42,809 bases of DNA from CAZFHZ01 sp964519015 (GCA_964519015.1 CAZFHZ010000015.1:1-42809), one strand, 5' to 3'; shown: positions 16,847 to 25,771, numbered from the stretch's first letter. The notes: generated by a model not told the origin, from the letters alone. A program made the numbers and translations.

Positions 16847-17910
16847 GGTCGCCCTCCCGGCCGGGGGACCCCCACCGGTGACTCCGGGCAGGGGGGGAGC
16901 AGGCCGAGCCGCTGGGCGATCTGGACCGCGTTCCAGGCGGCCCCCTTGAGCAGGTTGTCGCTGATCACCCAGAACTGGACCACGCTCCTATCGTCGGGGG
17001 AGATGCGGACCCGGCCGACGAAGACGGCATGGCGGCCTTCCGCCTCCCGCGGGGTGGTCCAGCCGTCGGCGCCGTCGGGCCCGGCAGCGGGCGAGCGGTC
17101 GGGGGAGAGATGCAGACCGGGCGCCGAGCCGAGCACCTCGAGCACCCCGGCGCGGGTGACCGGGTGGCGGAGGCGGACCAGTACACTCTCACCATGTCCA
17201 CGCCGGGTGGGCACCCGCACGGCACTGGCGTGCACGGGTAACTCGGGCCGGTCGAGGATGCGCCGGGTCTCCTCGCGGATCTTGCGCTCCTCCTCCCCGA
17301 AGCCGGCTTCGTCAAAGGGTCCGATCCAGGGGATGAGGTTACGCGCTATGGGGACCGGGTATGGGCTGTCGGGGTCGCGGCCCGCTCCGCCGGCGCTCTC
17401 CCGCTCGAGGGCGGCCAGCGCCCGGCGGCCCGTCCCGGAGACCGACTGGTAGGTGCTTACCACCACCTCCGCCAGCCCGAAGGCCCGTTCCAGTGGGGCC
17501 AGGGCGCAGACCAGCTGGGCGGTGGAGCAGTTGGGATTGGCCACCAGGCGGGGGGGCGGGTCGGTCTCCAGGAGTGCGCCGTTGACCTCCGGCACGACCA
17601 GCGGAACCCCGGCCTGCATCCGGAAGGCGCTCGAGTTGTCGATGACGCGCACACCCAGCTCCAGGGCGGCCGGCACCGCCGGACGGGAGACCGCGGACCC
17701 GGCGCAGAAGAAGGCCAGGTCGCAGCCGGACAAGGCGTCCGGCTGGAAGACCCGGACCGTCACCACATGGCCGGCATAGGGAAGGGTCGAGCCCGCGCTG
17801 CGGGGACTGGCGAAGCAGGAGAGATGGGACGGGGGGACACCCAGCCCGGCCAGTTCCTCCAGCACGACCCGGCCCACCGCGCCGGTCGCGCCCACCACGG
17901 CGATCCGCAT
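16843..17910 (-). CDS. asd: Aspartate-semialdehyde dehydrogenase
   Basis: A 355-residue NADPH-dependent enzyme that reduces aspartyl phosphate to aspartate semialdehyde, the step after LysC. The Rossmann motif VGATGAVG (residues 6-13) opens the protein. The catalytic cysteine is C128 in NPNCST. SVSGTGRRAL and the histidine of RGHGE complete the active-site set. The open frame extends far upstream, but the ATG at 17910 gives the exact family N-terminus MRIAVVGATG. The tail after QIAQRLGL is a short proline-rich extension. The gene heads the asd-lysC operon and diverges from the MgtC-like gene. Confidence 0.93.
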   Translation of the reverse strand: MRIAVVGATGAVGRVVLEELAGLGVPPSHLSCFASPRSAGSTLPYAGHVVTVRVFQPDALSGCDLAFFCAGSAVSRPAVPAALELGVRVIDNSSAFRMQAGVPLVVPEVNGALLETDPPPRLVANPNCSTAQLVCALAPLERAFGLAEVVVSTYQSVSGTGRRALAALERESAGGAGRDPDSPYPVPIARNLIPWIGPFDEAGFGEEERKIREETRRILDRPELPVHASAVRVPTRRGHGESVLVRLRHPVTRAGVLEVLGSAPGLHLSPDRSPAAGPDGADGWTTPREAEGRHAVFVGRVRISPDDRSVVQFWVISDNLLKGAAWNAVQIAQRLGLLPPCPESPVGVPRPGGRP

Positions 17911-18003
17911 GCGACCCACGATAGGGGCGGGGTGCGACGCCCCGTCTTCCGCCCCCCTTTTCCGGTTCATCCCCAGCTCCGGTTGCCGGTAGTATCCCGT
18001 TTC

Positions 18004-19257
18004 ATGGAAGCCTCCCTGATCGCCAACCCGCTGGTCCGGCTCGTCATCGCCCTGCTGCTGGGTGCCCTGGTCGGCCTGGAGCGGGAGTTCTCCTTCCACG
18101 CCGACACCGACCGGATCCCCTTCGCCGGCATCCGCACCTTCCCCATCATCTCGATGGCCGGGTTCGCGGCCGCGCTGGCCTCCGAGTACGTGGCGGCGGC
18201 CTTCCCGGTCGCCTTCGCCGCCCTGGCCGGCCTGGCCGTGGCTTCCCACGTCTCCCGCAGCGCCAAGTCGGTGCATGCCGGCACCACCACCGAGGTGGGT
18301 GCGCTGCTGGTCTTCCTGGTCGGCGGACTCTGCTGGTGGCAGGAACTGGGGCCGGCCGTGGCCGTCGGCGTGGTCATGACCCTGCTGCTCTCGTACAAGC
18401 CGACCCTCCACCACCTGGTGACCGCCCTCGAGGTCGAGGACGTCCGGGCGCTGCTGAAGTTCGCCCTCATCGCGGTGGTGATCCTGCCCGCGCTGCCCAA
18501 CCGCGACCTGGGACCGGGGGGGCTCTTCAACCCGCGCATCGTATGGCTCATGGTGGTCTTCGTCTCGGCCGTCTCCTTCTCCGGCTACGGCTTGAGCAAG
18601 CTGCTGGGGGAGCGGGTCGGGCTGCGCACCACCGGGCTGCTGGGCGGGCTGGCCTCCAGCACGGCGGTGACCTTCTCCTTCACCCAGCGCACCCGTGAGG
18701 AACCCGCCCGGGCGGCCGCCCATGCCGGCGTGGTCGCCCTGGCCTGCACGATGCTCTTCCCCCGCCTCTTGCTGCTGCTGCTGGTCTGGTCACCCGAGCT
18801 CCTCCCCCGGGCGGCGCCCCCCTTCCTGGCCCTGCTGGCCCTGGCCCTGGTCGCCGCGCTCCTGCTGGGAAGAGTCCCGATGGAGAGCGACACTCCCCCC
18901 CCGGTCATGAAGAACCCCTTCCGGCTGGGGCCCGCCCTCACCTTCGGCCTCCTCTTCGCGCTGGTGCTGGTGCTCTCCCGCGGTGCCTTCGAACTGCTGG
19001 GCACCGGCGGGGTCTACCTGACCAGCTTCCTGGCCGGGCTGGAGGGGATGGACGCGGTCACCCTCTCCCTGGTCCGCCTGCTCCCCGGCACGATCGGGGT
19101 GGGTACGGTCGTCCGGGGGCTGCTGCTGGCCTTCGCCGCCAACACCCTGTTCAAGGCCCTGGTCGTGCTCGGCGGGCGTTCCCGGGAGCTGCGCCTGCGC
19201 CTGCTTCCCTTCTTCGCCGTCCAGATCGTGGCCGCGCTGCTCCTGGGGATCCTCTGA
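18004..19257 (+). CDS. MgtC/DUF4010 family membrane protein
   Basis: A 417-residue polytopic inner membrane protein. The N-terminal ~140 residues match the MgtC/SapB domain (ALLLGALVGLERE at about 18-30; FAGIRTFPIISMAGF at about 40-54). The rest is the DUF4010 membrane domain with about eight more spans. Family members are linked to magnesium or acid stress, but the transport reaction is unproven. I start at the ATG at 18004, which gives the standard N-terminus; an in-frame upstream region antisense to asd is not coding. Its stop is immediately followed by the GTG of the LigD-like gene. Confidence 0.85.
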   Translation: MEASLIANPLVRLVIALLLGALVGLEREFSFHADTDRIPFAGIRTFPIISMAGFAAALASEYVAAAFPVAFAALAGLAVASHVSRSAKSVHAGTTTEVGALLVFLVGGLCWWQELGPAVAVGVVMTLLLSYKPTLHHLVTALEVEDVRALLKFALIAVVILPALPNRDLGPGGLFNPRIVWLMVVFVSAVSFSGYGLSKLLGERVGLRTTGLLGGLASSTAVTFSFTQRTREEPARAAAHAGVVALACTMLFPRLLLLLLVWSPELLPRAAPPFLALLALALVAALLLGRVPMESDTPPPVMKNPFRLGPALTFGLLFALVLVLSRGAFELLGTGGVYLTSFLAGLEGMDAVTLSLVRLLPGTIGVGTVVRGLLLAFAANTLFKALVVLGGRSRELRLRLLPFFAVQIVAALLLGIL

Positions 19258-20076
19258 GTGCCCACTCCGCCGGGACGTGACCGGATCGACCCACCCGCGA
19301 GCGGATACTACCGCGCGGTGGCCGATCGGCTCCTCCCTTTCCTGACCGGCCGGCCGGTCACCCTGCTCCGGCCCGGCCGGGCGGGGGGGGAACCGGTCCG
19401 GATCGAAACGGCCGAGGAGGTCGCCGCCCTGGACGAGGAGGGGGGGATCGGGCTGGCCGTCCCGCCGGTGGAGGCCGCCGGGGAGATCTGGTTCGCCCTG
19501 CGGCTGACCGCCCCGGAGTGGTGCCCCTTCGAGGTGGTGCGCCTGAGCGCTCTCAAGCTCGCCCTGGTGCTCGAGGATGCTCTGCTGGAGCCCTGGTTCT
19601 GTTTCGACGGCGCCGGCGGCCTGATCCTGCTCTGGACCTGGGGCCGGGCGGACGAGGACGACTTCCCGGAGAGCCTTGAGGCCTTCCACGCTCGAGCCGG
19701 GCTCGCCCTGCAGCAGCGGCTGGAACGGCGGCTGGCCGGCACCCCGGAGCGCGACCGGGTGGGGCGGTGGACGGGCTATGAAGGAGCGGTCAGCCGTTTC
19801 GATGCGCTGGGCGGAGAACCGCCGGCCGGTGATGAAGCCGAGGGCACACCACCGCTGAGGCTGGCTACGGTCAGTGTAGTGCCGCCGGGGCGGTTGCGGG
19901 TGCCGTGGAGTCTCCACGAGTCCAGCGGCCGGGCCGTACGCCCCCTGAGCCGGGAGGACCTCTACCGCTTCGATCCCGAGGTGGACGCCGAGCCCGATCG
20001 GGTGAAGGATATCCGCCGGGAGTTCCCGGTGCCCTATCACCCCCCCGGGACGGTCGCCCGGGAACTGTTCGCGTAA
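19258..20076 (+). CDS. LigD-primase-like protein lacking catalytic residues
   Basis: A 272-residue protein that I align by eye to the polymerase/primase (AEP) domain of LigD-type repair proteins. Similar blocks are GYYRAVADRLLPFLTGRPVTLLRP (16-39), the beta-strand EIWFALRL (76-83), the helix FEVVRLSALKLALVLEDALLEPWF (91-114), and LRVPWSLHESSGRAVRPLSREDL (213-235). In active members the strand reads as a DxD metal motif, the next turn as SGGKGLH, and a third aspartate precedes the SL block. Here these read ALRL, DGAGGLIL and SVVP. All metal and nucleotide-binding positions therefore appear lost. The GTG start directly abuts the MgtC-like stop. No Ku or ligase gene lies nearby. It could be a DNA-binding relic or a scaffold; the assignment needs profile confirmation. 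Confidence 0.6.
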   Translation: MPTPPGRDRIDPPASGYYRAVADRLLPFLTGRPVTLLRPGRAGGEPVRIETAEEVAALDEEGGIGLAVPPVEAAGEIWFALRLTAPEWCPFEVVRLSALKLALVLEDALLEPWFCFDGAGGLILLWTWGRADEDDFPESLEAFHARAGLALQQRLERRLAGTPERDRVGRWTGYEGAVSRFDALGGEPPAGDEAEGTPPLRLATVSVVPPGRLRVPWSLHESSGRAVRPLSREDLYRFDPEVDAEPDRVKDIRREFPVPYHPPGTVARELFA

Positions 20077-20099
20077 CGTTGACGGAAGGAGGCCGGCCG

Positions 20100-20459
20100 A
20101 TGCCCCGATTCCTCATCCGCTGGTTTGTGACCGGGCTGGCCATCCTGCTGACCAGCTACCTGCTCCCCGGTGTGCAGGTCGCTTCGACCGGAGCGCTCAT
20201 CATGGCCGCCCTGGTCCTCGGCCTGCTCAACGCCGTGGTCCGGCCCGTGCTGGTCTTCCTCACCCTCCCCTTCACCCTGCTCACCCTGGGGCTCTTCCTG
20301 CTGGTACTGAACGCACTGATGCTCTGGCTGGCGGTCTCACTGGTGCCCGGCTTCGAGGTGGTGGGGACCTCCTACGTCCTGGCGGCCCTTCTGATCACCC
20401 TCTTCTCCTGGATCATCAACGCCGCCTTCCGGGCCGAGGAGCGCTCGCGGCGTCGATAG
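20100..20459 (+). CDS. Holin-4-like small membrane protein
   Basis: A 119-residue protein of the phage_holin_4_2 (PF04020-type) family, common in bacterial chromosomes with no phage nearby. It has four hydrophobic spans (about 5-25, 30-55, 58-78, 90-110) with the typical N-terminus FLIRWFVTGLAILLTSYLLPG, the NAVVRPVLVFLTLPFTLLTLG block and a basic tail (EERSRRR). Function is unknown. GGAGG precedes the ATG, and the gene follows the LigD-like gene by 23 bases. An internally deleted second copy of its ends lies at 22475-22659. Its stop marks the left edge of the accessory island. Confidence 0.85.
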   Translation: MPRFLIRWFVTGLAILLTSYLLPGVQVASTGALIMAALVLGLLNAVVRPVLVFLTLPFTLLTLGLFLLVLNALMLWLAVSLVPGFEVVGTSYVLAALLITLFSWIINAAFRAEERSRRR

Positions 20460-20505
20460 GGTCCCGAGTTAGATATTTGCGGATCTGACAAACGGAGACG
20501 GGATC

Positions 20506-20937
20506 ATGCACATGATGTTCGTGGACGAGTCCGGTGATCCGGGGTATCCGCCCGGCAAAAAGTGGCTCGGTTGGGGCGGCAGCACCCATTTCGTCCGCGT
20601 CGGGGTCATTATCCATGGATGGAAGTGGAAAGCATGGAATGACAGGCTGACCAGCTTCAAGCGGAACCGCGGGCTGACCTGGGACTCCGAGATCAGGGCC
20701 GGTATCGTCATCCTCGACCCGACAAAGGAAACCAGCGACGACAACTTGCGCCGCTTCCAATCATTCCTCCTGACGCAATCGGAGCACCTCGATCCCTTGC
20801 ACATTGTTGAGGGCGCCTTTTTCGCCAAGTCGCACACTTGCGGCTGTCTTGGTTGCCCCACCATGATTGATAGGGTCTTCCGAAAAGTAAAGCAGGCAAT
20901 TCAGGAGAACAGAGAAAGATCAGGATCTGCAGCGTAG
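20506..20937 (+). pseudogene. Short DUF3800 protein, probably truncated
   Basis: A 143-residue protein with the DUF3800 start MHMMFVDESGDPG (FVDESGD is the family hallmark), followed by a beta-strand with GGSTHFVRVGVIIHGWKW. DUF3800 proteins have an RNase H-like fold and usually exceed 200 residues, with a conserved aspartate block (IQLADL-like) near the C-terminus. That block is absent here, so the gene looks cut. Base composition is lower in GC than the backbone. DUF3800 genes are often carried on mobile or defence islands, which fits the island here, but no partner gene is present. Confidence 0.55.
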
Positions 20938-21095
20938 TCTCAAGCATGTGCGGCCTTTTCGTGCAGTCTGGAAAAAGCAAGGCAGATCTTGTCTCCTCGG
21001 CTCGACTACCAGAATGGGCCAAACGGCATTTCTCCCCAACAGTCCCGATCCAAGGGGATCGGTCTGCTGACTCCAAATCCGGAGATGTTGTGGCC

Positions 21096-22310
21096 ATGTC
21101 GCTCAAGTCAGTGGTCCTTGTGTGCCTGATCGTTACTGGTTGCGGCGGTGGTGGCGGGACAGAGAAGGTGATCCCGTTATCGGATTCGCCCGCCCATGTC
21201 TTCCGGCAACAGCTTGTCGCCGATGCTCCGCAGGTCGTGCTCCCGGAACGACCGCGATACGAAGGCCCCCTCTTCGAAGTGACCCTGGACCGTGTGTTCG
21301 GTGGGGATGAAGAGGGTCCGGGTTGGCAGCTCTTCACCGGGCCGCCCATGCTTCTTGTCTACCCGGATGGGCGGATGATCATGGCAGACTCCCGACGCGG
21401 GGAGTTCGTCCTCGTCTCCGCCAAGGGCGATCTCATCCGCCGGTTCGGACGGACGGGAGCGGGTCCCGGTGAGTTCGATCGGGTCTCGAAGATATGGTGG
21501 CGCGAGCCCGGCGTGGAGTTCTGGGTCTTCGATCGGAATATGTCCCGGATCTCGCGATACGAAGCGGATGCGGACCTGGTCGGGACGCTCAATGTCTCCG
21601 AGGTCCTCGGGCAGTGGCTCTACCTGGAGGGGACAGGGAGGGGAGGGATCATTGCGCGGGGACACCAGGTTTTCGGGGCAGGTCCGAGGCAGCAGGCACA
21701 GCTGGCGGTGCTCGACGACTCATTCCGAACGGTCCTGGACCTGGGCCTGCAACCCTACCAGCTCCTCCTGACCATCGAAGGCCGGAGATTCGCCACCATG
21801 CCCTACGGTGGCTATGCATTCCTGGATCCGTTCCCCGATGGAGGCTGGCTCCTCTCCTACAGCGAGACCGGGAACCTGGTTCGACTGGATGCGGAGGGAC
21901 GCCCCCTGATGCGGATCACGGGCGTTGGTTCTCGCCGGCCCTTCTCTGCAGAAGAGAGGCGATGGTTCCGATCTGTCCATGCAGACCGCCCTACGCAGGT
22001 GAAGGATGCCGACAATTACCTGCCGGATGCTCTTCCCGCGTTCGGGGGGGTGCGCGTGGATGACAGTGGGATCATCTGGATATCGCATTTCCGCACCAAC
22101 CGGGAGCAGTTGGAGCGTGAGCGTCTTCCGGTATATGACTTCATCACCGCACAAGGAGACTGGCTTGGAAGGCAAGAGATGCCGGTATCCTTCTCCTTCG
22201 TGCAAGGGGGATTCGGATACCATGTGCCCATTCTGCCGGACGACGTGCCTCGGGTGGAACGGTGGCGGCTGAGACCGTTGGTACCGGAATTAGAGAAAGG
22301 TCTGCGGTGA
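21096..22310 (+). CDS. Six-bladed beta-propeller lipoprotein
   Basis: A 404-residue lipoprotein with lipobox VTGC and lipid cysteine C16. From about residue 70 there are repeated short strands with D-G turns (VYPDGRMIMADSRRGEFVLVSAKGDLIRRFGRTGAGPGEF, and later FLDPFPDGGWLLSYSETGNLVRLDAEGRPLMRI). These fit the NHL-like '6-bladed beta-propeller' family found widely in environmental Bacteroidota and Gemmatimonadota. Role unknown; such proteins are thought to bind ligands or partners at the cell surface. The ATG at 21096 gives a clean signal peptide; the open frame reaches 150 bases further upstream but without a plausible leader. GGAG lies upstream. It is the last gene of cassette 1. Confidence 0.75.
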   Translation: MSLKSVVLVCLIVTGCGGGGGTEKVIPLSDSPAHVFRQQLVADAPQVVLPERPRYEGPLFEVTLDRVFGGDEEGPGWQLFTGPPMLLVYPDGRMIMADSRRGEFVLVSAKGDLIRRFGRTGAGPGEFDRVSKIWWREPGVEFWVFDRNMSRISRYEADADLVGTLNVSEVLGQWLYLEGTGRGGIIARGHQVFGAGPRQQAQLAVLDDSFRTVLDLGLQPYQLLLTIEGRRFATMPYGGYAFLDPFPDGGWLLSYSETGNLVRLDAEGRPLMRITGVGSRRPFSAEERRWFRSVHADRPTQVKDADNYLPDALPAFGGVRVDDSGIIWISHFRTNREQLERERLPVYDFITAQGDWLGRQEMPVSFSFVQGGFGYHVPILPDDVPRVERWRLRPLVPELEKGLR

Positions 22311-22433
22311 GCAGTGCGATAGAGACCGACCCAATAGTCGATCAAGTGCTGGGCACATGACTCTCCATCCCGAGCTCCCCCACGATCGATGATCGGTACC
22401 GCACTGCAAATCGAGAACTGGCTGATTCAGATT

Positions 22434-22659
22434 AGATGAGCAGGTGTCCCTCCAGGCGGAACAGGCTCTCCTTTGGTTCGTCACCGGGCTGGCTATCCTG
22501 CTCGTGCTGAACGCGCTCATGCTCTGGCTGGCGGTGTCGCTGGTGCCCGGCTTCGAGGTGGTGGAGACCTCCTACGTCCTGGCGGCCCTGCTGATCACCC
22601 TATTCTCCTGGCTCACCAACGCCGCCTTCCGGGCCGAGGAGTGCTCGCGCCGCCGGTAG
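22434..22659. pseudogene. Chimeric remnant: ogt 3' tip joined to deleted holin gene
   Basis: Bases 22434-22474 copy the 3' end of ogt (compare 38135-38174; ogt reads on the minus strand). They run directly into 22475-22659, a plus-strand copy of the holin-like gene (start region at 20121, then 20306-20459). The holin part lacks the middle of the gene: WFVTGLAILL is joined in frame to VLNALMLWLA, a loss of about 50 codons between two short CCTGCTG-type repeats. The result is an intact 71-codon frame with an antisense ogt leader. No ribosome site is obvious, so it is probably not a working gene. It marks the border of cassettes 1 and 2. Confidence 0.8.
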
Positions 22660-22696
22660 GCTCCCGGGTCACTGGGGCATGTGATGCCCGCCGCCC

Positions 22697-25393
22697 CTAC
22701 TCGTGGCGGAGTGCCTTCACCGGGTCGATGCGGCCGGCCCACCGGGCGGGCAGCCATCCGGCCAACGCCGCCACGGCCGCCAGCAGGGCGACGGTGCCCA
22801 GCAGGATTCCCGGATCCCAGGAACGCACGCCGTAGAGCAGACTCCTCACGACGCGACCCAACCCCAAGGCCAGCAGGGTCCCCGCGGCGGAACTCACGAT
22901 CATCAGCCGCAGCACCCGGTTCAGGACCATGCGGACGATCTCACCGGGCCGTGCACCGAGGGAGATCCGGACGCCGATCTCCCGCGTGCGTTCCGCCACC
23001 GTATAGGTGAGCAGCCCGAAGATCCCGATCGCGGCCAGCAGGAGCGCCAGCAGTCCCAAAAGAGAAAGCGCGGATGCGGAGAGACGCTCCCGGCGCAGGG
23101 TGGTCCGGAAGCGCTCGGCCAGAGTCTGCACGTCCGTCACCACGACGCGATCATCCAGGTCAGCCACCACCCGGCGCAGGGACGCAACCAGGCTCTCCGG
23201 GGGTCCCGCCGCCCGGACCTCCAGGTTCATGCTCCCCCGGTAAGCCTGGGCCAGCGGGAGGTAGAGGGTCGGCTCGATCTCCGAGCGGTAGTTGCGGAAC
23301 TTGCCGTCCCGTACGACGCCCACGATCTCCACCGGGCGTTCCGAGGGTCCGGCCCGTGCCAGGTGCCTTCCGATGGCTTCCCCGTCGGGGAAGAAACGTC
23401 GGATCATCTCTTCGTTCACCACTGCCACCGGCGGGGATGACGCCCGGTCGGCCGCAGAGAAATCACGCCCCTGAAGCAGCGGGATGCCGATCGTGCCGAA
23501 GTAGCCGGGGGTGATCACATTGAATCCCACCTGCACCGTTCCGGAACCGGCGGCTTCGCCGGCTGGCCCGAACTTCACGTTCGTCCCTCCGCGCCTGCCG
23601 CCAAGCGGCACAACGTATACGAGCGCCGAGTGGCGCAAGCCGGGCAGGGCATCCAACCGCTCGAGCAGGCGCTCGTAGAAGCTCCGGCCCGATTCTTCGT
23701 CCAGCCCCGTCGTCTCCAGGTCGAGACGGGCCATGAGGACCTGTTCCGGTTCCCAGGTGATGTCCGCCGAGAGGGCGCCGCGCAGGGTCTGCACGAAGAG
23801 CCCGGCCCCGAACAGAAGGACCAGCGAAAGGGCGAGTTGGGCGGTGACTAGTATCTCGTGGGAGCGCGGGCCCCGGCGGCTGCCGGACCCGGCACCGGAG
23901 CGGAGGGCCGGGCCGATCCCCGTTTGCAGGACGGCCCGGATCGGCAGGGCGGTCAGGATCGCCCCGACGGCCAGAACCAGAACCAGAATGAAGAAAATCG
24001 TCCGCCTGCCGAGTACGGACCCGGCGGTGAAGAATCCGGCGGTTACCCCCATCATCGCGGAGAACGTTCCGGTGGTCCAGGCCGCAAAGAGCAGGGCGGC
24101 GGTTCCCCCCAGGAGTACCAGCAGCAGGTTCTCGGTCAGCAGCTGAGCCGCCAGCCGGGAGCGCCCGGCTCCCAGGGTGAGGCGCACGGCCAGTTCCCGG
24201 CTCCGGCGCGCCGCCCTGAGCATCAGCAGGTTGGCCACATTGAGACATCCCATAATCAGAACCAGGATGGCCACCAGCGAGATCATCCCCAGGAACCCGA
24301 TCACCATGTCTCGGGAGCCGGGCCAGAAGCGGGCCGCGTTCGCCTGATAGACCACCGGCACGAGATCCGCGTAGGTCTGCATGTCCGGGGGCCACACCGC
24401 GGCCCGTTCGGGGTGATCCTGGCCGATTCGCTCCCCCAGGCGGAGGACCTCGGCCCGGGCCCGCGCGAAACCGGTCCCCGGCCGCAGGCGGGCCACCAGC
24501 TGGAAATTCTGGGAGCCCCAGTAATGCAACAGGTCGGAGGAGGCGAACGAGGGCAGGGCCTGTTCATATAAGCCCATCGGGATCCACAGATCCGGCGATT
24601 CGGATTCCTCGGCCAGAAGTCCTTCAAAACCGGGGGGCGAGACACCGATCACGGTGAAGGAACCGTTCCCGATCCCGATCTGTCGACCGAGGATCGCCGG
24701 ATCTCCCCCCCATTCCTTCTCCCAGTACCGGTGGGCAAGGATCACGATGGGCTCCGCTCCGGGGATCCGTCCCTCATCGTCACGGAAGGACCGGCCGAAC
24801 TCGGGCTGTACGCCGAGCACCGTGAAGTAGTTCGCACTCACCAGTCCTCCCGCCACCTGTCCGGTCAAGGATCCGGAACGCACCGTCATCGGGATCGTCG
24901 CGGTAGCCGCGACGCCGCTGAGCAGCCGGCCGTGCTCCCGGTAGTACTCGTATTCGGGCCAGGAGAAGCTGGTGAAGAAGCCGCGTCCCTTGTCCGTCCG
25001 CTGGAAGATCGAGATCAGATCTTCGGAATGGTCGACGGCTGGGATCGGACGGGCGAAGAGACCGTCCACCAGGGTGAATACGGTTGCATTGACCCCGATT
25101 CCCAGACCGAGCGAGAGCACGGCGACCAGAACAAAGCCCGGGCTGCGCCGCAGGATCCGGAGGCCGAAGGAGAGGTCTTGCAGGAAGTTCTCCAGCCGCG
25201 GCCATCCCCACGCCCGGCGTGACCGCTCCTGGCGCGCTGCGCGGGCCGCTTCCCGCGGATCCACGCCCGCCCGGATGTTCTCCTGCCTGACCTGCTCGAG
25301 GTGGTACTGCATTTCCTCTCCAAGCTCCCGCTCGAGTTTGCTGCGCCGGAGGGAGAAGAGAATCTTTCTCCCGATGTCTCCCAGTCTGGACAT
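22697..25393 (-). CDS. Duplicated-permease (ADOP-type) FtsX/MacB membrane protein
   Basis: An 898-residue protein of the acidobacterial duplicated permease type. It has an N-terminal helical leader (residues 1-80, EEMQYHLEQ... DPREAARAAR), a first transmembrane helix followed by a large periplasmic MacB-like domain, three helices, a second periplasmic domain and three final helices ending in the typical DPVKALRHE. These permeases are thought to work with an ABC ATPase in export or mechanotransmission, but the substrate is unknown. It starts 15 bases after padR, so the two form an operon. A short perfect hairpin (GGGCAT/ATGCCC at 22675-22689) lies past the stop. Confidence 0.9.
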   Translation of the reverse strand: MSRLGDIGRKILFSLRRSKLERELGEEMQYHLEQVRQENIRAGVDPREAARAARQERSRRAWGWPRLENFLQDLSFGLRILRRSPGFVLVAVLSLGLGIGVNATVFTLVDGLFARPIPAVDHSEDLISIFQRTDKGRGFFTSFSWPEYEYYREHGRLLSGVAATATIPMTVRSGSLTGQVAGGLVSANYFTVLGVQPEFGRSFRDDEGRIPGAEPIVILAHRYWEKEWGGDPAILGRQIGIGNGSFTVIGVSPPGFEGLLAEESESPDLWIPMGLYEQALPSFASSDLLHYWGSQNFQLVARLRPGTGFARARAEVLRLGERIGQDHPERAAVWPPDMQTYADLVPVVYQANAARFWPGSRDMVIGFLGMISLVAILVLIMGCLNVANLLMLRAARRSRELAVRLTLGAGRSRLAAQLLTENLLLVLLGGTAALLFAAWTTGTFSAMMGVTAGFFTAGSVLGRRTIFFILVLVLAVGAILTALPIRAVLQTGIGPALRSGAGSGSRRGPRSHEILVTAQLALSLVLLFGAGLFVQTLRGALSADITWEPEQVLMARLDLETTGLDEESGRSFYERLLERLDALPGLRHSALVYVVPLGGRRGGTNVKFGPAGEAAGSGTVQVGFNVITPGYFGTIGIPLLQGRDFSAADRASSPPVAVVNEEMIRRFFPDGEAIGRHLARAGPSERPVEIVGVVRDGKFRNYRSEIEPTLYLPLAQAYRGSMNLEVRAAGPPESLVASLRRVVADLDDRVVVTDVQTLAERFRTTLRRERLSASALSLLGLLALLLAAIGIFGLLTYTVAERTREIGVRISLGARPGEIVRMVLNRVLRLMIVSSAAGTLLALGLGRVVRSLLYGVRSWDPGILLGTVALLAAVAALAGWLPARWAGRIDPVKALRHE

Positions 25394-25408
25394 AGTCCGG
25401 TCTCCTCC

Positions 25409-25756
25409 TCAGGCAGGCTGGATCACGCGGGTTATCGCCTGCATGACCCGGTGGAACTCTTCCACCTCATCCGCGAGCTGTTTCCTGCCGGTCGGGGTCA
25501 GGTGATAGAAACGGGCCCTGCGCTTGCCGGAAACCTGCCGCCACTTGCCGGTGATCCAGCCTTTGACGAGCATCCGTTGGAGCGCGGGATAGAGAGAGCC
25601 CTCTTCCACCCTCAGCACGTCGCCGGAGATCGCTCGGATCTCCCGCGCGATCCCATAGCCGTGCAGCGGCTCGCTTCGGGCCAGGATCTGCAGGATGAGC
25701 ATGTAGAGGGTGCCCGGAAGCACCCGTCGCAGGGATTCCTCATCACCTTTATGCAT
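25409..25756 (-). CDS. PadR family transcriptional regulator
   Basis: A 115-residue winged-helix regulator, the usual partner of ADOP permeases. Features: LPGTLYMLILQILARSEPLHGYGIAREI (about 13-40), LRVEEGSLYPALQRM (about 48-62) and RRARFYHLTPTGRKQL (wing, about 78-93), followed by a short dimerisation helix. The ATG at 25756 lies inside the right edge of a dyad, with no good ribosome site upstream, so translation may be leaderless or the start may be slightly different. It probably represses its own operon and perhaps the divergent ABC operon through the dyad at 25751-25771. Confidence 0.88.
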   Translation of the reverse strand: MHKGDEESLRRVLPGTLYMLILQILARSEPLHGYGIAREIRAISGDVLRVEEGSLYPALQRMLVKGWITGKWRQVSGKRRARFYHLTPTGRKQLADEVEEFHRVMQAITRVIQPA

Positions 25757-25771
25757 AGTTTATCTATGTAT
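25751..25771. promoter_or_regulatory. Dyad at the padR start codon
   Basis: ATGCATAG (25751-25758) and CTATGTAT (25764-25771) are inverted repeats with one mismatch around TTTAT. The dyad overlaps the padR start codon, and a TAAACT sequence on the minus strand could be a -10. It is a candidate PadR operator between the two divergent operons. Confidence 0.45.

Noticed and set aside
17911..18723. N-terminal extension of asd opposite the MgtC-like gene
   Set aside because: The extension is antisense to a real membrane protein and the ATG at 17910 gives the family N-terminus.
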